Assembly (NCBI GenBank): GCA_036377055.1
Contig: DASUZD010000059.1
Location: forward strand, 1 to 17,927
Direction of reading: 5' to 3'
DNA from: DASUZD01 sp036377055
Lineage (GTDB): Bacteria > Actinomycetota > Thermoleophilia > Gaiellales > Gaiellaceae
DNA: 17,927 nucleotides
Position numbers and translations under genes: made by a program. The notes under the pieces were generated by a model. The model searched no databases, was not told the DNA's origin, and saw only the letters and a program-made list of their open reading frames with translations. Positions 6,249-12,702 of this stretch are shown here, one piece after another; the stretch's first letter is position 1, and every line of letters starts with the position of its first letter.

Positions 6249-7109
6249 GTGGACTCCCCGCCCTCGATCCTGACCAGCTGGACCCTCGAGCCGCTCCAGC
6301 TCGTGCCGACCCTCGTCGTCGCGCTGCTCTACGCGCGCCGGTTGCGGACGCTGCGTCGCCGCGGGACGCCGGTCGAGCGCTGGCGCCCGTGGGTCTTCGG
6401 GCTGGGCCTCGCGCTCGTCCTGCTCGCGCTCGTCTCGCCGATCGACGTCTTCGGCGAGGAGCAGTTCTTCAGCTTCCACATGCTCCAGCACGTCCTGCTC
6501 GGCGATCTCGCGCCGCTCGCCATGCTCGCCGGGCTGAACGGGCCGATCCTGCGTCCGCTGCTCCGCTTCGTCCACCCGCTCCGCGTCCTCGCCCACCCGC
6601 TCGTCGCGCTGCCGGTCTGGGCGATCGACCTGTACGTCTGGCACGTGCCGTTCCTGTACCAGGCCGCGCTGCACCACCCGTCGATTCACGCGCTCGAGCA
6701 CCTGCTCTTCTTCACCTGCGGTGGCCTGATGTGGGCGCCGGTCCTCGAGACGCTTCCGGCGCCGGCGTGGTTCGGGACCGGCGCGAAGCTCGGCTACATC
6801 GCTGCGGTCCGGGTTATCGAGACCGTCCTCGGCAACGTCTTCCTCTGGGCGGGCCATGTCTTCTACCCGTACTACGAGCACGTGCCGCGCCTGTGGGGGA
6901 TCTCGCCGCTCAGCGACCAGGGGATCGCGGGCGCCGTGATGATGATCGAGGGCTCGGTGGTGACGATCGCCGCGCTTGCGTGGCTCTTCCTGCGCATGGC
7001 CGCCGAGGGGGAGCTGCGCCAGGAGCTGCTCGAGCGCGGCCTCGACCCGCGGGCGGTGCAGCGCGCCGTTCGCTACGGCCGCGCGGAGGAGTTCTCGCGG
7101 CCGCGCTGA
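6249..7109 (+). CDS. ctaG: Cytochrome c oxidase assembly protein, caa3-type CtaG family
   Basis: A 286-aa polytopic membrane protein of the caa3_CtaG family, implicated in maturation of the heme-copper oxidase (copper delivery to the oxidase is the family hypothesis). About seven hydrophobic segments are visible. Family signatures are the His pair FSFHMLQHVLLGDLAP (74-89), DLYVWHVPFLYQAALHHPSIHALEHLLFF (split over 127-155, rich in His) and the late segment DQGIAGAVMMIEGS. The C-terminus is a short charged cytoplasmic tail. GTG 6249 is the start; no Shine-Dalgarno, but TAGACT lies 8 nt upstream, so it is probably leaderless. The next gene follows after 31 bp and is likely co-transcribed. No oxidase subunit gene is in the window. 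The pair is set against the direction of the purine genes around it. Confidence 0.93.
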   Translation: MDSPPSILTSWTLEPLQLVPTLVVALLYARRLRTLRRRGTPVERWRPWVFGLGLALVLLALVSPIDVFGEEQFFSFHMLQHVLLGDLAPLAMLAGLNGPILRPLLRFVHPLRVLAHPLVALPVWAIDLYVWHVPFLYQAALHHPSIHALEHLLFFTCGGLMWAPVLETLPAPAWFGTGAKLGYIAAVRVIETVLGNVFLWAGHVFYPYYEHVPRLWGISPLSDQGIAGAVMMIEGSVVTIAALAWLFLRMAAEGELRQELLERGLDPRAVQRAVRYGRAEEFSRPR

Positions 7110-7140
7110 ACCGGTCGGCTCGCCCACGAAAGGAGCACCC

Positions 7141-7386
7141 ATGGCTTCCACCACTCCTCCGGACCGACCCGGGCCGAACTGGAATCTCCCCGAAGGCGCC
7201 CGCCTGCCGTTGCCCGGCAACGCCGAGGCGTTCATCTGGATCGTCGCGCTGATCGTCGCCGCGATCGTCGTCGCGATCGCCGACAAGATCACGAACGTCG
7301 CCTGGTTCGACTACTTCAAGTGGACGACCGTGGCGTACCTGCTCTCGCGCGGGATCGCGAAGGCGAGCCGCGTCCTGGAGCAGTAA
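7141..7386 (+). CDS. Small single-pass membrane protein downstream of ctaG, function unknown
   Basis: An 81-aa protein with a proline-rich N-terminus (1-28), one clear TM helix (AFIWIVALIVAAIVVAIA, about 30-47) and a second, weaker hydrophobic or amphipathic stretch (about 52-69). ATG 7141 is firmly set by GAAAGGAG at 7128-7135, five nt upstream. That contrasts with the leaderless-looking ctaG start and fits an internal gene of a two-gene transcript. I do not recognise a family; partnership with CtaG or the oxidase is inferred from position only. Its stop codon directly abuts the stop codon of the convergent purF, leaving no room for a terminator. Confidence 0.85.
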   Translation: MASTTPPDRPGPNWNLPEGARLPLPGNAEAFIWIVALIVAAIVVAIADKITNVAWFDYFKWTTVAYLLSRGIAKASRVLEQ

Positions 7387-8766
7387 CTAGACGGGCGCGG
7401 CCTCGAAGCGCAACTTCTCGACCTGCACCGGCACGCGCGTCGGGTACTCGCGCGTGAGGCACGCGCGGCAGACCGCCGAGCTCGGCCGGCGCGTCGCTGC
7501 CTGGAGGCCCTCGAGCGAGATGTACGCGAGCGAGGTCGCGCCGATCCGCTCGCTCACCTCCTCGACCGTCCGGCCGGCCGCGACGAGCTCGTCCTCGGCT
7601 GCGAAGTCGATCCCGTAGAAGCAGGGCGCGACGATGGGCGGCGCCGAGACCCGTACGTGCACCTCGACCGCGCCCGCGTCGAAGAGCATCGCGACGATCT
7701 GGCGGGTCGTCGACCCGCGCACGATCGAGTCGTCGACGACGACGACGCGCTTGCCGGCGACCTCGGCGAGCGGGTTGAACTTGAGCCGGATCCCCTGCTG
7801 GCGCAGGCCCTGGTCGGGCTCGATAAAGGTGCGGCCCACGTAGCGGTTCTTGATCAGCCCCTCGCTGAACGGGATCCCCGCGGCACGGGCGAAGCCGATC
7901 GCCGCCGGCGTGCCCGAGTCGGGAATCGGCAGGACGAGGTCGGCCTCGACCGGCGACTCCTCCGCGAGCCGCTCGCCCATCCGCACCCGGGCGCCGTGCA
8001 CCTCGACCCCGGCGAGCCGCGAGTCCGGCCGCGCGAGGTAGAAGAGCTCGAAGATGCAGAGCGCGCTCTCGGGCGCGGGCGCCACCGCCTGGACGGTGCG
8101 CGGGCCGCTCTCGTCCACGACCACGAGCTCGCCGGGCTGGATCTCCCGCTCGAGCTCGGCGCCCACGAGGTCGAGCGCGCAGGTCTCGGACGCGACCACC
8201 CAGTCGTCGCCGAGGCGCCCGAGGCAGAGCGGCCGGAAGCCATGCGGGTCGCGGAACGCGACGAGCTTCTCCTCGGAGAGCGCCACCACCGAGTACGCGC
8301 CTTCGAGCCGCGCCATCGCCGCTGCGATCGCCTCCTCGAGCGGCGCCTCCGAGCCGGCGACGAGCGCGGCGATCAGCTCGGTGTCGGAGCTGGAGCGGAG
8401 GTGAACGCCGGCGTCTGCGAGCTCGCCCCGCAGCTCGGTCGCGTTCGTCAGGTTGCCGTTGTGTCCGAGCGCGACGGTGCGAGCGGTGCCGTGCTGGACG
8501 ATCGGCTGCGCGTTCGCCCAGTGCGTCGATCCCGTCGTCGAGTAGCGCGTGTGGCCGATAGCGAGCTGCCCGCGCAGGCCGCGCAGCTTCTGCTCGTCGA
8601 AGACCTGCGTCACGAGACCCATGTCGCGGAGCGCGGTCAACCGGCCGCGGTCGGAGACGGCGATTCCCGCGGACTCCTGCCCGCGGTGTTGGAGCGCGAA
8701 GAGCCCGAAGTAGGCCAGACGCGCCACGTCGCGCTCGACGGAGCGGATGCCGAAGACGCCGCACAC
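7387..8766 (-). CDS. purF: Amidophosphoribosyltransferase PurF (Fe-S type)
   Basis: Catalyses the committed first step of purine synthesis, PRPP plus glutamine to phosphoribosylamine. The N-terminal Ntn glutaminase domain starts MCGVFGIRS, so the nucleophile Cys2 is exposed by Met removal and there is no propeptide. Further motifs are LQHRGQESAGIAV (25-37), GHTRYSTTG (71-79), GHNGNLTN (101-108) and SSSDTE (125-130). The phosphoribosyltransferase domain has the PRPP loop VVVVDDSIVRGST (341-353). Cys237, Cys382, Cys433 and Cys436 match the four cysteines that bind the 4Fe-4S cluster in the Bacillus subtilis enzyme, so this is the oxygen-sensitive, AMP/GMP-regulated class. GTG 8766 shares one base with the purL stop and has GGGAGG (8777-8782) ten nt upstream. 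Co-transcribed with purL. Confidence 0.98.
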   Translation of the reverse strand: MCGVFGIRSVERDVARLAYFGLFALQHRGQESAGIAVSDRGRLTALRDMGLVTQVFDEQKLRGLRGQLAIGHTRYSTTGSTHWANAQPIVQHGTARTVALGHNGNLTNATELRGELADAGVHLRSSSDTELIAALVAGSEAPLEEAIAAAMARLEGAYSVVALSEEKLVAFRDPHGFRPLCLGRLGDDWVVASETCALDLVGAELEREIQPGELVVVDESGPRTVQAVAPAPESALCIFELFYLARPDSRLAGVEVHGARVRMGERLAEESPVEADLVLPIPDSGTPAAIGFARAAGIPFSEGLIKNRYVGRTFIEPDQGLRQQGIRLKFNPLAEVAGKRVVVVDDSIVRGSTTRQIVAMLFDAGAVEVHVRVSAPPIVAPCFYGIDFAAEDELVAAGRTVEEVSERIGATSLAYISLEGLQAATRRPSSAVCRACLTREYPTRVPVQVEKLRFEAAPV

Positions 8767-10862
8767 TAGGCGCGCGCCTCCCGGACTCGACGGAGCTCGC
8801 CGAGCGGAACCCCGCAGATCGCGTCGCCGCCGACGACGCCCAGGCGCCGGAGGCCCTTCGCGCCGAGCCGGGGCACGTCCTCGGGCGCGCAGGCGACCAC
8901 CGCCTGCCCGCCGCCTTCGCCGAAGAGCGCGAGCTCGTCGTCGGGAAGCTCGAGCTCGGCGCCGATGCCGCTCCAGAGCGCCGCCTCCGCGAGCGCGACG
9001 GCGAGCCCGCCGCGATCTGCGTCATGGGCAAGGGTCAAGAGCGGCGCCGCCTTCCAGAGGAAGCGGACGAGCGCGGCCTCCGCGGCGAGGTCGAGCGGCG
9101 CGGGCCGCCCCGCCGGCGGTCCGGCGAGCGCCTGGTACGCCGAGCCGGCGAGGGACAGCTGCGGCGCGCCCGCGAGCAGGACGACATCGCCCTCGCGCCA
9201 CGCGCCGGGAACGACGCGCACGTCGCGGACGAGGCCGACGCAGCCGACGATCGGCGTCGGGTCGATCGCGCGGCCGTCGGTCTCGTTGTAGAGCGAGACG
9301 TTCCCGGACACGACGGGAATCCCGAGCGCCTCGGCCGCGGCCGCGATGCCCTCGATCGCCTCGGCGAGCTCCCACGCGATCTCGGGCTTCTCCGGATTGC
9401 CGAAGTTGAGGCAGTCCGTCAGCCCGAGCGGCTCGCCGCCCGCGCAGGCGACGTTGCGCGCCGCCTCGAGCACCGCTAGCGCGCCGGCCGCGCGCGGGTC
9501 GAGCCGCGCGACGGGACCGGGGCCGTCGAGCGAGACCGCCAGCCCGCGCATCGACGGGCGCAGCCGGAGGACGGCGCCGTCGAGTCCCGGGCGGCGCACC
9601 GTCCGCGAGCCGACGAGGTGGTCGTACTGCTCGTAGACCGCGCGCCGTTCGGCGAGGTTCGGCGAGCGGAAGAGCGCGAGCAGAGCGTCCTCCCGCGAGA
9701 GGGACACGCGCACCGCGACGGGGTCGGGCGCGGGGCGCAGCCGCTGCTCCACGAGGTACCGCGGCGCCTCGTCCGTGAGCAGCTCGGCGGGAATCGCACC
9801 GACGGTCTCACCCTCGAAGACGCAGTGGAGCTCGCCGGTGTCGGTGACCTCGCCGATCGCCGCGTGCGCAAGCTCCCACCTGTCGAGGACCGCCTCGACC
9901 GCCTCGCGCATCTGCGGGCGGACGATCGCGACCATCCGCTCCTGGCTCTCGGAGATCATGATCTCCCAGGGCTCCAGGTCGGGCTCGCGGAGCGGCACGC
10001 GGTCGAGCTCCACGTCGATCCCCGCGCCGTCGCGCGCCATCTCGGCGAGCGCCGAGGCGAGTCCGGCGGCGCCGCAGTCCTGGAGCGACTCGACGAGCCC
10101 GCCCTCGACGAGCTCGATGGAGGCCTCGATCAGCTTCTTGCCCGTGAACGGGTCGCCGATCTGCACCGATGGGCGCTTGTCGGCGTCGGCCTCGCCGAGC
10201 TCCTGGCTCGCGAGCACGCTCGCGCCGCCGATGCCGTCGCGGCCGGTCGTCGCCCCGAAGAGAAGGACGACGTTCCCAGGGCCGCTCGCGCGTGCGCGCG
10301 TCACCCGTCGGCTCGGCAGGAGGCCGATGCACATCGCGTTTACGAGGCAGTTGTCGCGGTAGCCGGGGTCGAAGACGCACTCGCCCCCAACCGTCGGGAC
10401 GCCGACGCAGTTTCCGTAGTGCCCGATCCCTGCGACGGCGCGGCGGAACTGCCAGCCCGGGTCGCCGAAACGAAGCCCGTCGAGGAGCGCGATCGGCCGC
10501 GCGCCCATGGCGACGATGTCCCGCAGGATCCCGCCGACGCCGGTCGCCGCGCCCTGGAACGGCTCCACCGCGGAGGGGTGGTTGTGGCTCTCGACCTTGA
10601 ACGCGACCGCCTCGCCGTCGCCGAGGTCGATCACGCCGGCGTTCTCCCCCGGCCCCTGGAGCACGCGCTCGCCGCTCGAGGGCAGCCGCCGAAGGAGCGG
10701 CGCCGAATGCTTGTAGGCGCAGTGCTCCGACCAGAGGAGCGAGAAGACGGCGAGCTCGAAGTGGTTCGCGTCGCGGTCCATGAGCTCCTGGATCCGCGCG
10801 AGCTCGCTGTCCGTGAGCCCGAGTGCGCGGTGGAGTGGCTGTGAGGCGACCGGGCTCGTCAA
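8766..10862 (-). CDS. purL: Phosphoribosylformylglycinamidine synthase subunit PurL
   Basis: The synthetase subunit for step 4 (FGAR plus ATP plus ammonia to FGAM), of the small type that works with separate PurS and PurQ. The 698 residues contain WSEHCAYKHSAPLL (44-57), the metal/ATP motif KVESHNHPSAVEPFQGAATG (89-108), GVPTVGGECVFD (154-165), QIGDPFTGKKLIEA (mid-protein) and QDCGAAGLASALAEMA. It ends normally with CGVPLGELRRV. The frame begins at TTG 10862 and no better start exists. TAGACT (10870-10875) lies exactly 7 nt upstream, again a leaderless layout. It overlaps purF by one base. purS and purQ are absent: upstream is a divergent EamA transporter. Confidence 0.98.
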   Translation of the reverse strand: MTSPVASQPLHRALGLTDSELARIQELMDRDANHFELAVFSLLWSEHCAYKHSAPLLRRLPSSGERVLQGPGENAGVIDLGDGEAVAFKVESHNHPSAVEPFQGAATGVGGILRDIVAMGARPIALLDGLRFGDPGWQFRRAVAGIGHYGNCVGVPTVGGECVFDPGYRDNCLVNAMCIGLLPSRRVTRARASGPGNVVLLFGATTGRDGIGGASVLASQELGEADADKRPSVQIGDPFTGKKLIEASIELVEGGLVESLQDCGAAGLASALAEMARDGAGIDVELDRVPLREPDLEPWEIMISESQERMVAIVRPQMREAVEAVLDRWELAHAAIGEVTDTGELHCVFEGETVGAIPAELLTDEAPRYLVEQRLRPAPDPVAVRVSLSREDALLALFRSPNLAERRAVYEQYDHLVGSRTVRRPGLDGAVLRLRPSMRGLAVSLDGPGPVARLDPRAAGALAVLEAARNVACAGGEPLGLTDCLNFGNPEKPEIAWELAEAIEGIAAAAEALGIPVVSGNVSLYNETDGRAIDPTPIVGCVGLVRDVRVVPGAWREGDVVLLAGAPQLSLAGSAYQALAGPPAGRPAPLDLAAEAALVRFLWKAAPLLTLAHDADRGGLAVALAEAALWSGIGAELELPDDELALFGEGGGQAVVACAPEDVPRLGAKGLRRLGVVGGDAICGVPLGELRRVREARA

Positions 10863-10869
10863 GCGTTCG

Positions 10870-10875
10870 AGTCTA
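10870..10875 (-). promoter_or_regulatory. -10 box of a putative leaderless purL promoter
   Basis: TAGACT on the minus strand, followed by CGAACGC and then the TTG start. The box and the following CG repeat those upstream of ctaG (TAGACTCG), purM (TACACTCG) and, more loosely, the VOC gene (TAGAGTTCG). The predicted transcription start coincides with the start codon. It would drive purL-purF. Confidence 0.5.
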
Positions 10876-10953
10876 TCGGCGCCCAGGGACGGGAAGCCGA
10901 CGGCGGGTGCCGGTCGTTCTCACACAGGTGCCCGTGTCCGCGTTTCAGCAGGC

Positions 10954-11934
10954 ATGAGCCGCCGGCACGCGCTCATGCTGCTCGCGCTCGCGTCCCTGTG
11001 GGGCGCGAGCTTCATGTTCATCAAGATCGGCGTACGCGAGCTGCATCCGACGGTGCTCGTGTGCCTGCGGCTCGGGATCGGCGCGCTGACGCTCGCTCCG
11101 CTCCTCCTCGTCCGCGTCGGCGTGCGCGAGTCGGCACGCCAGATGCGGAGGTGGCTCTGGCCGCTCGTTCTCACCGGGCTCGTCAACTCGGCGATCCCGA
11201 TCGTCTCGATCTCGTGGGCCGAGAAGCGGATCGACTCGGGGCTGACGGCCGTGATACAAGCCGCGGCCCCACTCTTCACCGCGCTTCTCGCGCTCTTCTT
11301 CGTCCGCAGCGAGCGCGTCCGCGGGCTGCGGCTGGTCGGTCTGGTCGTCGGCTTCGGCGGAGTCGCGCTGCTCGTCGGCGCGCAGCCGAGCGGAGACCTG
11401 ACGGCCGCGCTCGCCGTCGTCTTCGCCGCGCTTTGCTACGCCGTCGCGGCGCTGTACGGTGCGCGCCGGCTTCGAGACGTGCCGCCGCTCGTCAGCTCCT
11501 TCGGCGCCCTTGCCGCCGCGACGCTCGCGCTCCTGCCGCTCGCTCTCACGCACCTACCCGCGCACTTCCCGAGCTGGGAGGTGACGGGCGCCGTCCTCGC
11601 GCTCGCGATCGGCGGGACCGGCGTCGCGTACCTCCTCTACTACGCGCTCCTCGCCGGCGCGGGCGCCTCGCGGTCGATCCTCGTCACGTACCTCGTGCCC
11701 GCCCTGGCGCTCGCGTACGGCGCGATCTTCCTCGGCGAGCCGCTGACCGCTCCGGCGCTCGTCGGCCTCGCGCTCGTCCTCGGCGGCGTCGCGCTCGGGA
11801 CCGGGGCCGTCGGTGCCGCGCGGCGGCGGGCTAGCCTGGAGCGGTGGGCGCAGCGCGGATCCGGCGAGCCGAGCCTCGCGACGTCGACTTCGTCCTCGAG
11901 CTCTCGGGCCACGACGACGTCGACCCGTTCCTGA
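10954..11934 (+). CDS. EamA (DMT superfamily) transporter
   Basis: A 326-aa protein with two EamA repeats giving about ten TM helices, an exporter of metabolites or amino acids of unknown identity. Repeat 1 opens with MLLALASLWGASFMFIKIGV. Repeat 2 starts near DLTAALAVVFAALCYAVAAL and ends with SRSILVTYLVPALALAYG, then LGEPLTAPALVGLALVLGGV, the usual last pair of helices. ATG 10954 directly precedes the first helix. The open frame extends further upstream but that part is not homologous. After the last helix (about residue 285) there is a Ser/Thr/Arg-rich tail of some 40 residues, the last 30 of which overlap the GNAT gene in another frame. The tail is probably non-functional. Confidence 0.93.
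   Translation: MSRRHALMLLALASLWGASFMFIKIGVRELHPTVLVCLRLGIGALTLAPLLLVRVGVRESARQMRRWLWPLVLTGLVNSAIPIVSISWAEKRIDSGLTAVIQAAAPLFTALLALFFVRSERVRGLRLVGLVVGFGGVALLVGAQPSGDLTAALAVVFAALCYAVAALYGARRLRDVPPLVSSFGALAAATLALLPLALTHLPAHFPSWEVTGAVLALAIGGTGVAYLLYYALLAGAGASRSILVTYLVPALALAYGAIFLGEPLTAPALVGLALVLGGVALGTGAVGAARRRASLERWAQRGSGEPSLATSTSSSSSRATTTSTRS
11832..11837 (+). promoter_or_regulatory. -10-like hexamer before the GNAT gene
   Basis: TAGCCT ends six nt before GTG 11844 and could give a leaderless GNAT transcript from inside the end of the EamA gene. The intervening GGAGCG could equally act as a weak, too-close Shine-Dalgarno in a transcript from the EamA promoter. Confidence 0.35.
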
Positions 11935-12698
11935 GCGTCCGCCGCGCGCGCACGCGCGAGGGGCTGCTGGAGGAAATCGACCGCTCGCTGCTCGAGCCGG
12001 AGACGTTCGGTCGCTTCGTGGTCGAGGTCGACGGGCGGCGCGCCGGGGTCATGGGCTTCGAGGTCGAGAACCGCCGCAGCCGGATCGCGTCGCTCGGCGG
12101 CTTGGCGATCCACCCGCACTTCCGCGGCCGGCACCTGGCCGACGAAGCGGCGCGCGAGCTCCAGCGGCACCTGATCCGCGACCTTGGCTACCACCGCCTC
12201 CAGCTCGAGATCTACGCCTTCAACGAGCGTGCGATCGCGCACGCGGAGCGCGTCGGCTTCGTCCGCGAAGGCGTACGTCGAAAGGCGTACTGGCGGCACG
12301 GCGAGTGGGTCGACGGCGTTCTCTTCGGGCTCGTCCGCGACGATCTCGACCTGCCCGTGTCGGGCGTCGAGCTTCTGCGCGACCACATCGTCCGCTTCAA
12401 CGAAGGGGTCCGAAGCGGCGACTGGGCGCCGATGCTCGAGCAGTTCGCCGACGACGCACGGATGTCGTTCGAGGGCGTGCCGGTCGGGCCGTTCGAGGGT
12501 CTCGCCGCGATCGAGGCCGCCTACCGCGAGCGGCCGCCGGACGACGAGATCGAGATCCTCGGCGTCGCCGAGCGCGAGGACGGGCTCGTGGTCGCGTCGT
12601 ACGCGTGGCAGGAGAAGCCGTCGGCGCCGGCCGGCGAGATGCACTTGCGCTGCGACGGCGAGCGCATCGCGGAGCTCGTCGTCACATTCGTCCGCTGA
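11844..12698 (+). CDS. GNAT N-acetyltransferase fused to an NTF2-like (SnoaL-type) domain
   Basis: A 284-aa two-domain protein. Residues 5-165 are a GNAT acetyltransferase of the RimJ/RimL-like kind. It starts with strand IRRAEPRDVDFVLEL, carries the acetyl-CoA pyrophosphate-binding segment LAIHPHFRGRHLADEA (87-102), and has the motif-B helix AFNERAIAHAERVGFVREG (125-143) followed by KAYWRHGEWVDGVLFGLV. Residues about 178-284 look like an NTF2-like fold (SnoaL/ketosteroid-isomerase type): helix LLRDHIVRFNEGVRSGDW, FADDARMSFEG, GPFEGLAAIEAAYRERPP, then three strands ending ERIAELVVTFVR. The combination suggests an acetyltransferase with a small-molecule-binding or dimerising partner domain. 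Substrates unknown. GTG 11844 is placed by the N-terminal GNAT strand. It overlaps the transporter by 91 nt. Confidence 0.88.
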   Translation: MGAARIRRAEPRDVDFVLELSGHDDVDPFLSVRRARTREGLLEEIDRSLLEPETFGRFVVEVDGRRAGVMGFEVENRRSRIASLGGLAIHPHFRGRHLADEAARELQRHLIRDLGYHRLQLEIYAFNERAIAHAERVGFVREGVRRKAYWRHGEWVDGVLFGLVRDDLDLPVSGVELLRDHIVRFNEGVRSGDWAPMLEQFADDARMSFEGVPVGPFEGLAAIEAAYRERPPDDEIEILGVAEREDGLVVASYAWQEKPSAPAGEMHLRCDGERIAELVVTFVR

Positions 12699-12702
12699 CG
12701 GC

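Noticed and set aside
7657..8769. Plus-strand 370-codon frame opposite purF
   Set aside because: Antisense shadow of a fully conserved PurF.
10780..10953. Longer N-terminus for the EamA transporter
   Set aside because: The extra 58 residues are not membrane-like, overlap purL on the other strand, and EamA homology begins at ATG 10954.
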